Shown in pieces: positions 26,429 to 34,990 of a DNA stretch of 64,000 nucleotides. The notes below the pieces were generated by a model. It was not told where the DNA came from and made no database searches. It saw only the letters and a program-made list of their open reading frames with translations. Numbering within the stretch: position 1 is the stretch's first letter; each line of letters starts with the position of its first letter. The DNA is from Vibrio sp. S9_S30 (GTDB taxonomy: Bacteria > Pseudomonadota > Gammaproteobacteria > Enterobacterales > Vibrionaceae), in assembly GCF_014694455.1 (NCBI RefSeq), contig NZ_JAAUWT010000021.1, forward strand, positions 21,702 through 85,701. Reading direction: 5' to 3'. Made by a program: the position numbers and the translations under genes.

Positions 26429-27351
26429 TCGTCCTTAAATACATCAATGGCGGCTTGAATCAGCTGCCTGTGAATAGGTACCAAGTCCTGATGCTCGGTT
26501 CGGTATCCGCCGCCCACGACGGAAGCTATGGGAATACCGGCATTTTTCGCTATAGAAAACATAAAGTGATCACGTTGGTAGATGCCTTCTGTGCTCACTT
26601 GAAAATAGCCTAGTTCATCATCGGCGTGAATATCCACCCCCGCGTCATAAATGATCAGATCCGGTTGATGAAGGTTGACCGCCATCTCGACCACTGGCTT
26701 AAAACTGGAAAGAAACTCGTCATCGCCAATCTCACGCGCTAGTGGCACATCCATATCCGATGCTGGCTTTCTGGCTGGGAAGTTTTTATCACAATGGAAC
26801 GACAAAGTGATGATGTCGTCCCGATCATCGCACATCGTTGCCGTACCATCACCATGATGGACATCGGCATCCACAATTAAGACTTTATCTATGCTCTCAT
26901 GCTTCAGCGCTTCATGCGCCGCCAAAACCAAATCGTTGATCAAACAAAACCCACTGCCAAACTCTTTGTGCGCATGATGGTATCCCCCACTCAAATGCAG
27001 CGCGATGCCATGTTCAATCGCTTGCTTTGCCGTTTCTACCGTGCCGCCCGCCGAGGTTAAGGTTCGGGTGATCAGTGCCTCGCTCCACGGAAACCCGATG
27101 CGCCGCATTTTCACTGCGGGCATCTCGCCGGAAAACAGCAACCGAATGTACGTTTCATCGTGCACCGCCACTACTTGTTCTATTGTCAGCGCGCGGGGTT
27201 CCACAAACGCTAACCCTTCACGCCATTGTGCATCCCGTTCCTGCGTTTGAACCACATTTTCGTACAACTTTCGGTACTTGGTGATCGGGTATCGGTGTTT
27301 CGGTGGCAGAGAGAGCTCTGAGTAGATCGGGTGGTAAATAACCGGAATCAT
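26425..27351 (-). CDS. Histone-deacetylase-superfamily protein (class IV-like)
   Basis: A 308-residue zinc hydrolase of the HDAC/acetylpolyamine amidohydrolase superfamily. The characteristic active-site segments are present: GGYHHAHKEFGSGFC (paired His), VLIVDADVHHGDGTA (zinc-binding Asp/His) and IYDAGVDIHADDELG (third zinc ligand). Bacterial members deacetylate acetyl-CoA synthetase, polyamines or unknown small substrates. It is the first gene of a two-gene operon with a Nudix hydrolase. The upstream region holds heptamer repeats and a Fur-like box facing the other way. Confidence 0.9.
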   Translation of the reverse strand: MIPVIYHPIYSELSLPPKHRYPITKYRKLYENVVQTQERDAQWREGLAFVEPRALTIEQVVAVHDETYIRLLFSGEMPAVKMRRIGFPWSEALITRTLTSAGGTVETAKQAIEHGIALHLSGGYHHAHKEFGSGFCLINDLVLAAHEALKHESIDKVLIVDADVHHGDGTATMCDDRDDIITLSFHCDKNFPARKPASDMDVPLAREIGDDEFLSSFKPVVEMAVNLHQPDLIIYDAGVDIHADDELGYFQVSTEGIYQRDHFMFSIAKNAGIPIASVVGGGYRTEHQDLVPIHRQLIQAAIDVFKDD

Positions 27352-27450
27352 GGATAAATCGTTGTAAAGATGTTTGGAAGAAGTATATACCCAAGCCCGT
27401 TGACTATTCTAGATTCGGTGCGCCAGCAAACGCATCATAGGGCATTCCAT

Positions 27451-27492
27451 CACATTCCACATTCCACATTCCACATTCCACATTCCACACTC
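27451..27492. repeat. Tandem heptamer repeat (CACATTC)
   Basis: Five perfect copies of CACATTC and a sixth with one change (CACACTC), in a row, inside the intergenic region between the deacetylase-like gene and the Fur-like box. Its period of seven could allow slippage and so variable promoter spacing. Confidence 0.85.
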
Positions 27493-27496
27493 ATTA

Positions 27497-27513
27497 GATA
27501 ATGATTATCATTT
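27497..27513. promoter_or_regulatory. Fur-box-like palindrome
   Basis: GATAATGATTATCATTT closely matches the Fur consensus GATAATGATAATCATTATC. It is 50-65 bases upstream of a possible micropeptide and about 200 bases upstream of an SDR gene, so iron may control the rightward transcript. The leftward deacetylase gene could also be affected. Confidence 0.65.
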
Positions 27514-27563
27514 ACATGCAATAAAGGTTCCACTATCGTATACGGCTTGTTTCTTTCAGCAGA

Positions 27564-27686
27564 ATGGATATGAACAAAAATCTAATGCTTATCTCAGGCA
27601 CACTCTTTGGTGCGTTCGCTGCCCTCGTTTTATTCGCTTTGATTTGCTTTAGCAGTTGGCTTGCCGTTACTCTTCTTATTTCGTGA
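27564..27686 (+). CDS. Possible small membrane peptide
   Basis: A 40-codon frame (ATG at 27564, second ATG at 27570). The peptide is nearly one hydrophobic helix (GTLFGAFAALVLFALICF) after a short polar start, ending in TLLIS. The ribosome site is weak. It ends 19 bases before the SDR gene and begins about 50 bases after a Fur-like box, so it may be the first gene of an iron-regulated transcript. Expression is not proven. Confidence 0.4.
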   Translation: MDMNKNLMLISGTLFGAFAALVLFALICFSSWLAVTLLIS

Positions 27687-27705
27687 ACAACGTTAGGATA
27701 AACCC

Positions 27706-28437
27706 ATGCCACATGTCGTGATTACTGGCGCTAACCGAGGTATCGGGCTGGCACTGGTCAAACATTACTTACTTCAAAACTGGTCTGTTACGGCGACTTA
27801 CCGTAACGCAAACCGTTCCGCTGAACTTATCGAGCTTGCTCAAAATGAAACGGCTCTGACTGCGGTTGAACTTGATGTCACCGATTACCCTGCCGTGAAT
27901 CAATTTGCCCAACGCTTATTTTCCCAAAGCTCATCTACCCAGAATTCATTTGCCCAAAGCTTGGGAAGCGTGGATTTATTGATCAACAATGCGGGTTACT
28001 ACGGGCCTAAAGGGTATGGGTTTGGCAATACCGATGTGGAAGAGTGGAGAAAGGTGTTCGAAATCAATAGCATTGCACCACTCAAGTTGGTAGAAGCGTT
28101 CTTTGAGAACCTCAATTCCGGTCAGGGAAAAACCGTGGTATGCATTTCGTCTAAAGTGGGCAGCATGGCTGAAAATACGTCCGGCGGCGGGTATGTGTAT
28201 CGTTCATCCAAGGCGGCGGTGAACTCGGTGGTGAAAAGCCTGCATAACGACCTTCATTCTTATGGGCTCCGCGTGGTGGCTCTTCATCCGGGTTGGGTGC
28301 AAACGGAAATGGGTGGCCCGAATGCACTCATTACGACGGAAGAATCCGCAAAGGGGTTGTACGACGTTATCGAGTCTATTGATGCTGAAAAAAGTGGTGG
28401 GTTCTACGACTACCAAGGCAATACCATTCCTTGGTGA
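27706..28437 (+). CDS. Short-chain dehydrogenase/reductase
   Basis: A 243-residue classical SDR. The cofactor motif TGANRGIGLAL is at residues 6-16, NNAGYYG follows at about 95-101, and the catalytic YRSSKAAVN supplies Tyr and Lys at about residues 165-169. A short Ser/Gln-rich duplication (FAQRLFSQSSSTQNSFAQSLGS) lies before the NNAG motif, an unusual insertion encoded by near-repeated bases at 27905-27965. It is a cytosolic NAD(P) enzyme of unknown substrate, similar to the C-factor/sniffer subgroup. The ribosome site is TTAGGATAAACCC. Confidence 0.88.
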   Translation: MPHVVITGANRGIGLALVKHYLLQNWSVTATYRNANRSAELIELAQNETALTAVELDVTDYPAVNQFAQRLFSQSSSTQNSFAQSLGSVDLLINNAGYYGPKGYGFGNTDVEEWRKVFEINSIAPLKLVEAFFENLNSGQGKTVVCISSKVGSMAENTSGGGYVYRSSKAAVNSVVKSLHNDLHSYGLRVVALHPGWVQTEMGGPNALITTEESAKGLYDVIESIDAEKSGGFYDYQGNTIPW

Positions 28438-28456
28438 TTTCCCCTAGCTCGGTTGA

Positions 28457-29356
28457 TTACCCAAGCCAGCGCTTTAAGTGTTGAACCAACTTTTGTGGTC
28501 CTTCGGAAAGCTGACGACCCAGCCGGGTAATTAAGTGCACCTCACCTTGTTGTAAGATGGGGTGCGCAATGGGGATCGCCACTAACTGACCGTCCACCAC
28601 TTCCCTAGCCACCACAAATTCTGGCAATAAGGTTACGCCCATCCCAGAGCGCACGAAATGCTTAAGCACCGCAATGGAATCGGTGGTTAACTTGGGGTGA
28701 AGCCGAATTCGTTGCTGAAACTCCGCCATACCTATTAACTGACGTACCCCATAATCCACATCTTGCAGCCCTAATGGGTACTCAAGCAACGATTCTATGG
28801 TGACGGGGGGCTTCACCGACGCCAGCGGATGATCGGGTGGAACAATCGCACAAATCGGTTTCAGCACAATGCTTTGTGAACGTGTATTGGGGTGTTTACT
28901 GGGGTGAAATAACAGCCCTATGTGCACCTCATCTTGCTCGACTTTGCGAATCACCTCGTTCGATCCGCCTGTGCTGATGGAAAAGGTCAACTCGGGATAT
29001 TGAGTTTGAAATTTGGGTAACGGCCCCGACATCAAGTCGCCAATGAACCCCTCCCCCACGGCTAACGTGATGTGACCACTTTGCAATCCATGAAGCGACT
29101 CCAAACCGGTGAGGCACGCTTCTTGGTTGGATATGGATTCGCGGTAATATTTTAAAACAATGTCCCCCGCATCGGTGGTGGCGACGCCTTTTCGGTGGCG
29201 TTCTATCAACACACAACCAAGCTCTTCTTCCAGCATCGAGATCTGGCGGCTCACGGCAGAGGGGGCGACATTGAGCTTGTCTGCCGCCGCGCGAATTGTC
29301 CCTAACATCACGGCTTCATAAAAATACGCCACGCGTTTTTCATTAATCGGTTTCAA
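28457..29356 (-). CDS. LysR-family transcriptional regulator
   Basis: A 299-residue LysR regulator with an intact N-terminal helix-turn-helix (AVMLGTIRAAADKLNVAPSAVSRQI) and a C-terminal effector-binding domain. It is the last gene of the minus-strand operon that starts at about 34.7 kb and overlaps the M20 gene by 14 bases, so it is co-transcribed with the genes it probably regulates rather than divergent from them. It is convergent with the SDR gene. Confidence 0.9.
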   Translation of the reverse strand: MKPINEKRVAYFYEAVMLGTIRAAADKLNVAPSAVSRQISMLEEELGCVLIERHRKGVATTDAGDIVLKYYRESISNQEACLTGLESLHGLQSGHITLAVGEGFIGDLMSGPLPKFQTQYPELTFSISTGGSNEVIRKVEQDEVHIGLLFHPSKHPNTRSQSIVLKPICAIVPPDHPLASVKPPVTIESLLEYPLGLQDVDYGVRQLIGMAEFQQRIRLHPKLTTDSIAVLKHFVRSGMGVTLLPEFVVAREVVDGQLVAIPIAHPILQQGEVHLITRLGRQLSEGPQKLVQHLKRWLG

Positions 29357-30587
29357 GCGATGAGTCCGGCGCTAACTGTGCGTATACAAGCTCCACCCAA
29401 TAGCTTGCCCCAAGCGAAAGGATATCGTCATTAAAATCGTAATGAGGGTTATGAAGCTCACTCGATGTTTCACCCGCGCCGTTCCCCACCCAAACGTACG
29501 CGCCCGGTTTTTCGTTCAGCATGAAAGCAAAGTCTTCTGCGCCCATACTCGGGGCAAGGTTTCGCTCAACATTGCCTTCACCCACCAGTTTCGCCATGAC
29601 TTTGGCGCATTCTTCTGCGTAGCTTGGCGTGTTAATGGTCGGCGGATACATTCGGCGGTAATCCACTTTCCCTGTTGCGCCATACGCTTCACAAATATGA
29701 TGCACCTGAATTTTGATTCGTGACTCTAGCAGCGCTTGAACCTCGGAGGAAAACGCCCGACACGTACCCGACAACGTCACCGAATCGGGAATCACATTGT
29801 ACGCATCGCCTCCTTGCATTTTGGTAATACTGACCACACCGGATTCAAGCGAGTTCAACGTGCGCCCGATGATGCTTTGAAGCGATGAAATTAGCTGCCC
29901 AGCAATCACCACGGGGTCCACGCCAAGGTGGGGCATGCCTGCATGGCAACCTTTGCCGGTGATTTTAATATCGAATAAATCCATGGAAGCCATAACAGCA
30001 TTGCTGTGAACGGCAAACTTGCCTTTTTCTAACCCAGGCCAATTGTGCATGCCGTACACTGCATCAACAGGGAATTGTTCAAATAAACCTTGCTCGACCA
30101 TGGCTCGACCGCCCGCTTCTCCTTCTTCCGCTGGCTGAAATATCAACACAACCGTGCCTGCAAAGTCTCGGTTTTCCGCTAGGTGCTTCGCGGCGCCCAA
30201 TAACATGGCGGTGTGACCATCGTGACCACAAGCGTGCATTTTGCCTTTGTGCACGGAGCAATAATCAAAGTCATTCAGCTCGGTTAGATTTAACGCGTCC
30301 ATGTCGGCTCTTAGGGCGATCGATTTTGAGCCATTTGCTTTTGAAGCGTTAGACGCTGTCGAACCCGTCGCTCCAGTTGAATCAGCCAGCTTTCCTTTGA
30401 CCGTGGCAACAACGCCGGTACCCGCCAAACCGCGATGCACTTCAAGACCAAAGCTTTCTAACAATGCCGAGACTTTTTCTGATGTTCGGTGTTCTTCGTA
30501 CGCGGTTTCAGGGTGAGCGTGTATATCGCGCCTCCAGACCTGCATTTCCAGTTGCAGCTCCTCTCCAATGGGCAGCTCTGACTTCAT
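29343..30587 (-). CDS. M20-family amidohydrolase (N-acyl amino acid/hippurate hydrolase-like)
   Basis: A 414-residue metal-dependent amidohydrolase of the M20D branch that cleaves an N-acyl or amide bond from an amino-acid-like substrate. Metal-ligand motifs are present: MHACGHDGHTAMLLG, FQPAEEGEAGGRAMVE, GMHNWPG and the late APSMGAEDFAF. Between residues ~67 and 88 there is a Ser/Ala/Thr/Asn-rich insertion (TGATGSTASNASKANGS) just before ALRADMDAL, where relatives have a short loop. The start overlaps the glyoxalase-like gene stop (ATGA). The partner genes suggest an acylated intermediate in a degradation route. Confidence 0.9.
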   Translation of the reverse strand: MKSELPIGEELQLEMQVWRRDIHAHPETAYEEHRTSEKVSALLESFGLEVHRGLAGTGVVATVKGKLADSTGATGSTASNASKANGSKSIALRADMDALNLTELNDFDYCSVHKGKMHACGHDGHTAMLLGAAKHLAENRDFAGTVVLIFQPAEEGEAGGRAMVEQGLFEQFPVDAVYGMHNWPGLEKGKFAVHSNAVMASMDLFDIKITGKGCHAGMPHLGVDPVVIAGQLISSLQSIIGRTLNSLESGVVSITKMQGGDAYNVIPDSVTLSGTCRAFSSEVQALLESRIKIQVHHICEAYGATGKVDYRRMYPPTINTPSYAEECAKVMAKLVGEGNVERNLAPSMGAEDFAFMLNEKPGAYVWVGNGAGETSSELHNPHYDFNDDILSLGASYWVELVYAQLAPDSSLETD

Positions 30588-31483
30588 ATTGACTTGACCT
30601 CTTCTGGGTAGATTTCAATAATGGTGTTGCCTGCATAATGAGCGGGGATTCTGACCCCACCATCTTCTGTTTGGACGTAATCTACTCCAGTTTTGTTCAA
30701 ATGTTTTTTCGCTTTCTCCATGGAGGTGGTACTCACCCGTATCGCGACGCCAGTCGGAAGATCTTGCTCAGTAATGGGCAATTCGATACCAGAGAATCGT
30801 GAACGCGCAACCTCTGGCGACACCACTTCAAAGATCCCTCTGTCGGTTTGCACGGTTAAGTAACCCTCTTGCAAATCCGTGGCGGCTTGACCATAAATGC
30901 CACTGAATCGAGCTTCAAGAGTACTCGGATCTTGAGCAATGTACGTTACACAGGTAATGCCATTCGCGCCATTGGGGTGCTTCATCCAATCTTCTACCCA
31001 CACCAGCTCGGGTTTGTGTTGGTGGCAGAAGAAATGAGAAATCGAGGGGGTTTGGGAGTTGATCAGCATGACGAGTGAGACAACCGCTTCTTCTTCCGTG
31101 CCATCGGGGCGATGCGCTACCCGCCGAAAATCGACAATGCCGTTGTTTTCAACGCCGCGTTCTTCCATCAGGCGGTGATCTTGCCGAGCATCTTCGCTGT
31201 GCAACGCAACTAAAGAGATCCCTTCTCGTCGTTCAATTGAATCGCTAATGAAACGACCAAACGCGAATCCGCGTTCATTTTTCATATCCAACGTGCTGCG
31301 ATCGTAAATGCTGATGACTTCAATAAAGTTTTCAGGAAACATCAACAAATGGTTGTCCGTTCCCCAAGGGTGGTGATGCCTTGGGTTGATGAAAAAACCA
31401 AGCCGAGCAAAATCGTCACAGGCTTTGTCCATGTCTTTTACAGCAACCAGAGGGTGATCTATCCCTAAGTGATTGTTGCTCAT
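30584..31483 (-). CDS. Glyoxalase-like VOC-domain protein
   Basis: A 299-residue protein of the large glyoxalase-like (PF13468-type) VOC family. Its opening HPLVAVKDMDKACDDFARLGF followed by HHPWGTDNHLLMF is characteristic. VOC proteins are metal-dependent lyases, dioxygenases or isomerases; the substrate cannot be read here. It starts with AAGGAAAAGATA before ATG and shares one base with the end of the acetyltransferase gene, so translation is probably coupled along the operon. Confidence 0.82.
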   Translation of the reverse strand: MSNNHLGIDHPLVAVKDMDKACDDFARLGFFINPRHHHPWGTDNHLLMFPENFIEVISIYDRSTLDMKNERGFAFGRFISDSIERREGISLVALHSEDARQDHRLMEERGVENNGIVDFRRVAHRPDGTEEEAVVSLVMLINSQTPSISHFFCHQHKPELVWVEDWMKHPNGANGITCVTYIAQDPSTLEARFSGIYGQAATDLQEGYLTVQTDRGIFEVVSPEVARSRFSGIELPITEQDLPTGVAIRVSTTSMEKAKKHLNKTGVDYVQTEDGGVRIPAHYAGNTIIEIYPEEVKSI

Positions 31484-32247
31484 TATCTTTTCCTTGCTGT
31501 TCCTATCGGCGTGGAGAAAGAGCTGGCTACCGTGGTATTGGGTTCAACGGGTTTCACCACAACCGCGCCGCCCGCCACTTTTGCGTTTTCACCCACTTCG
31601 ATGTTCCCGAATATCACCGCACCCGCACCGATGAATGCGCCTTTTCGGATTTTAGGGTGTCTGTCGCCTTGCCCTTTACCTGTACCACCCAAGGTAACGC
31701 TTTGGAATATGGTTACGTCGTCTTCAACCACCGCCGTTTCACCGATGACGATACCAACGGCGTGATCAAGAAAAATACCACTGCCAATTTGTGCGGCTGG
31801 ATGAATATCAATACCAAACACGCTGGCTACTTTCGCTTGAATATAGAGCGCCATAGGCTGCATGTTGTTATGCCAGCAGTAATGGGCAAAACGGTAGCAC
31901 TGTAATGCTTGGTAGCCACCAAAATAGAGTAACGGTGTGGAGTGATCTTTAATGCTGGCGTTACTTTCCAATTGGCACAATAAATCTTGCATCGCTGACT
32001 TGGCAATGTCGCCAGAACGGAGCAATTGCTCACTTAAAAAGTCGTGCCATCTTTCTGCCCCGCTTTGCTCATCCTTGAGTTTTTCCGCCAATACCGAACA
32101 AAGCGCGTCGTTAAAGCTGCGTCTTTCAAGGATGTGTCTTTGATAAAAGCCCGCGAGCAATGGCATTTGCTGCATGACTTCGAACGCTTCTCCTTGAATG
32201 GATTGCCACAGGCGCGCTTTGTCTATTGTTCTTTGGTAATCGTACAT
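31483..32247 (-). CDS. Serine O-acetyltransferase-like hexapeptide transferase
   Basis: A 254-residue acyltransferase of the CysE type. The N-terminal helical domain is followed by a left-handed beta-helix with the active-site segment FLDHAVGIVIGETAVVEDDV, then VTLGGTGKGQGDRHPKI, which matches the serine acetyltransferase signature. The start at 32247 has AAGGAGTAAGCAA upstream; a longer frame to 32328 would overlap the aldehyde dehydrogenase gene. It acetylates serine or a related hydroxy amino acid with acetyl-CoA. Its place in a catabolic-looking operon suggests it may act on a pathway intermediate rather than in housekeeping cysteine synthesis; that is inference. Confidence 0.88.
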   Translation of the reverse strand: MYDYQRTIDKARLWQSIQGEAFEVMQQMPLLAGFYQRHILERRSFNDALCSVLAEKLKDEQSGAERWHDFLSEQLLRSGDIAKSAMQDLLCQLESNASIKDHSTPLLYFGGYQALQCYRFAHYCWHNNMQPMALYIQAKVASVFGIDIHPAAQIGSGIFLDHAVGIVIGETAVVEDDVTIFQSVTLGGTGKGQGDRHPKIRKGAFIGAGAVIFGNIEVGENAKVAGGAVVVKPVEPNTTVASSFSTPIGTARKR

Positions 32248-32278
32248 TTGCTTACTCCTTTGCGAGAGTCTGTTGACC

Positions 32279-33817
32279 CTATTCCACCGAGTACCCGAAT
32301 GCCATACTCGGTTCCTTTGCGGTTTCAACCCACACGCTTTTGGTTTGCGTGTATTCTTTTAATCCATCGTACCCGCTAGAGCGTCCATACCCGCTCTCTC
32401 CGAACCCACCAAATGGTGACATGACATGGATTGCCTTGTAGCTGTTGACCCAAAAGGTGCCAGCGTTAACCTGCGATGCCATGCGGTGTGCGAGACCCAC
32501 GTCTTTTGTCCACACTGCCCCCGCTAAGCCAAACTTGCTGTCATTCGCGATGGCAACAGCCTGCTCTTCATCATCAAATGGAATAACAGAGACCACCGGA
32601 CCAAATATCTCTTGCTGTGCGACGGACATATCATTGTTTACATTAGCTAAAATTGTCGGAGAATAAAAATATCCTTGCTCTCCACCTTCAATATTTGCGT
32701 GGTTGCCACCAGCGGCGACTTCCGCGCCGTCCGCTACCCCTGCCTGAACCAAGTGTTGAACATGGGTAAATTGGGGCAGATTGTTGATGGGACCAACCAT
32801 GGTGCTTTCTTCCCACGGTAACCCTTGCGTGATTTTCTTTGTGGCAGATGCGAGCCTTTCCACAACCTGATCATAAATGCCTTTTTGCACCAACAAACGC
32901 GAGCCCGAAACACAGCTTTGCCCTGCTGCCGAAAATACCGCCGCTTGTGCCCCTATTACTGCGCGGTCGATGTCGGCATCGTTAAACACAATATTGGCAG
33001 ACTTACCCCCAAGCTCTAATACGCAAGGAATCACTCGCTGCGCCGCGGCAGAAGCAATAATACTGCCCGTATTGGGTGACCCGACAAACACCACTTTCTT
33101 CGTCGCTTTGTGCGCAATCGCTGCTGCGCCTGTGGTTCGCCCTAACCCATTAATGACGTTCACTAACCCTTGGGGAATGCCCGCGCTTTCAATTAATTTG
33201 ACCAAAACCGTGGTACTGAGTGGCGTAAGCTCGCTCGGCTTTATTAACACAGCATTGCCTGCGCATATCGCTGGGGCGATCTGCCAGCCGCCCGTAAAGA
33301 TGGGGGCATTCCAAGGAGTAATTTGGGTCACTACGCCGTAAGGTTCATGACGCGTATAGTTTAAATGGCTGGTCGGAACCGGAATTACGTCGCCTGTTAG
33401 CTTGTCGCACCAACCTGCGTAATACTCAAACATTTCAGCCACTTTCGCCACTTCAACACGACAATCTCGAATCGGTTTTCCTGCTGAAATCGATTCTAAC
33501 CAAGCCAGATCATCCGCCGATTCTCGGATAACATCGCCGCACTTCCACATGGCACGTGCCCTTTCTGGCGCGGTTATCCCCCACCAGATTTTTTGCGCCG
33601 CAACCGCGGCTTCGGCGGCTTGATTAACCAGCGATTCTCCTGCGTCTTTATAGCTAAGAAAACGCCCTGCTGTGGCTGGGTTGGTTAAAAAAAGTGCTTC
33701 GCCATCACCTTCAACTAGACGCCCATCTACCCAACTTCCAAACGAGGTTGAGCCTAAAAGCGTGTTCAACAAGGATTCAACTTGCTGTTTGCCGTGGTTT
33801 TCGACAGTCACTTTCAT
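32279..33817 (-). CDS. Aldehyde dehydrogenase (betaine-aldehyde-dehydrogenase-like)
   Basis: A 512-residue NAD(P)-dependent aldehyde dehydrogenase. Motifs: ITPWNAPIFTGGWQIAPA (cofactor loop), catalytic Glu in VLELGGKSANIVF, catalytic Cys in FSAAGQSCVSGSRLL and PFGGFGESGYGR near the C-terminus. It oxidises a small aldehyde to the acid. The start has AAGGAGGCAAACTC upstream and overlaps the dehydrogenase gene stop by four bases. The substrate specificity cannot be read, although the 6-gene context suggests an amino-acid- or amine-derived aldehyde. Confidence 0.93.
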   Translation of the reverse strand: MKVTVENHGKQQVESLLNTLLGSTSFGSWVDGRLVEGDGEALFLTNPATAGRFLSYKDAGESLVNQAAEAAVAAQKIWWGITAPERARAMWKCGDVIRESADDLAWLESISAGKPIRDCRVEVAKVAEMFEYYAGWCDKLTGDVIPVPTSHLNYTRHEPYGVVTQITPWNAPIFTGGWQIAPAICAGNAVLIKPSELTPLSTTVLVKLIESAGIPQGLVNVINGLGRTTGAAAIAHKATKKVVFVGSPNTGSIIASAAAQRVIPCVLELGGKSANIVFNDADIDRAVIGAQAAVFSAAGQSCVSGSRLLVQKGIYDQVVERLASATKKITQGLPWEESTMVGPINNLPQFTHVQHLVQAGVADGAEVAAGGNHANIEGGEQGYFYSPTILANVNNDMSVAQQEIFGPVVSVIPFDDEEQAVAIANDSKFGLAGAVWTKDVGLAHRMASQVNAGTFWVNSYKAIHVMSPFGGFGESGYGRSSGYDGLKEYTQTKSVWVETAKEPSMAFGYSVE

Positions 33818-34746
33818 GAGTTTGCCTCCTTGCGCACGTAATCGACAATGCGATTAAAGTCCTCATAACCTGAAATGGTGTCTGCGCTGTCCGACCAAAC
33901 TTGAGTGACCTCTTCCGACACGGAAAGCGAGAGCCCGCACTCTTCCATCAACTGTTTTGCCAACCCCAGATCTTTTCGCATCAGCTGAGTGGTAAAACCT
34001 GAATCAAAGCGTTCATTCAGAATCCATCTAGGGAAATTCACCTCACTGATCGCACTTCGACCAGAGCCTGCGTTGAGCCCATCAATCAGAAGTTCCGGAT
34101 CCAAACCCGCTTTGATACCCAAGGTAATGGCTTCCGCCGTGGTCACCAAATGCGCGGCACACAGCAGATTATTCACAAGCTTGGCAACATGCCCGCTCCC
34201 CGACTTTCCAAGGTGCACCGTTTTTGCGCTCAACGCATCTAGAAATGGCGTGGCTCTTGTTAGCGCTTCTGGCTCACCGCCCACCAAAATCACCATGGTT
34301 CCCGCAGACGCGCCTGCCGCACCGCCACTGAGTGGGCAGTCCAGCATTTGGTGTCCGAGTCGGTTAAGTTTGTCGGCCAAGCCGCGGGTTACATCGGGCT
34401 CCGATGTGGTGGTGTCCATAATTAATGTGTTGGGTTTGGCGTGTTCAATAATGCCGCCTTCTCCTTCGATCACGGATTGCACGTGTTTTGCGGTCGGTAA
34501 GGAAAGCAGGATGTTATCGACAACATGGCAAAGGGATGCGGTATCCGGTACCACACGCACACCCAGTACTTTGGCGGCTTCTTGTTGCTCTACTGAAGGA
34601 TCCAGACCATACACCGTAAACCCTTCACGCAACAGCGTCATCGCCATGCCATGCCCCATACTGCCTAACCCGACAATACCGATGGCTTGCTGTGTATTTG
34701 TAGGTTGCTCTTTCGTTTGCTGCTCTTCCATATCTTCACATTCCAT
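33814..34746 (-). CDS. Beta-hydroxyacid dehydrogenase-family oxidoreductase (3-hydroxyisobutyrate dehydrogenase-like)
   Basis: A 6-phosphogluconate-fold NAD(P) oxidoreductase of about 310 residues. The dinucleotide motif GIVGLGSMGHGMAMTLLREGF starts near residue 22, CPLSGGAAGASAGTM is the substrate-binding signature, and the catalytic Lys lies in GSGHVAKLVNNLL. Relatives include tartronate semialdehyde reductase and 3-hydroxyisobutyrate dehydrogenase. The start is uncertain: GTG 34752, ATG 34746 and ATG 34731 are all in frame and none has a strong ribosome site. It is the first gene of the operon, so its promoter should lie in 34747-34890. Confidence 0.88.
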   Translation of the reverse strand: MECEDMEEQQTKEQPTNTQQAIGIVGLGSMGHGMAMTLLREGFTVYGLDPSVEQQEAAKVLGVRVVPDTASLCHVVDNILLSLPTAKHVQSVIEGEGGIIEHAKPNTLIMDTTTSEPDVTRGLADKLNRLGHQMLDCPLSGGAAGASAGTMVILVGGEPEALTRATPFLDALSAKTVHLGKSGSGHVAKLVNNLLCAAHLVTTAEAITLGIKAGLDPELLIDGLNAGSGRSAISEVNFPRWILNERFDSGFTTQLMRKDLGLAKQLMEECGLSLSVSEEVTQVWSDSADTISGYEDFNRIVDYVRKEANS

Positions 34747-34888
34747 TCGCACTCAATAGAGTCATAGTAGACAAAGATCAGAAAGTGAAGAATGACAACA
34801 AAGAGACTTTATTGTTCTAATTTTGGCAACACAGACTGTGTGGATCTGGAAGGCGGATTTTGAAGGTAAATGAGGACCAGATAAAAAA

Positions 34889-34913
34889 TAAGAGGCGTCG
34901 TTAGCGCCTCTTT
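34889..34913 (-). terminator. Terminator downstream of msrAB
   Basis: Hairpin AAGAGGCG / CGCCTCTT with a short loop. Reading on the minus strand it is followed by a T-rich tract (TATTTTTTAT), about 80 bases after the msrAB stop. Confidence 0.75.
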
Positions 34914-34990
34914 GGGATTGGGGTCTCAAGACCTTAGGTATGTTGGTCTTAGTTATGTAGTTCTTAGCTTTAGAGAAAACTCAGTGCTGT

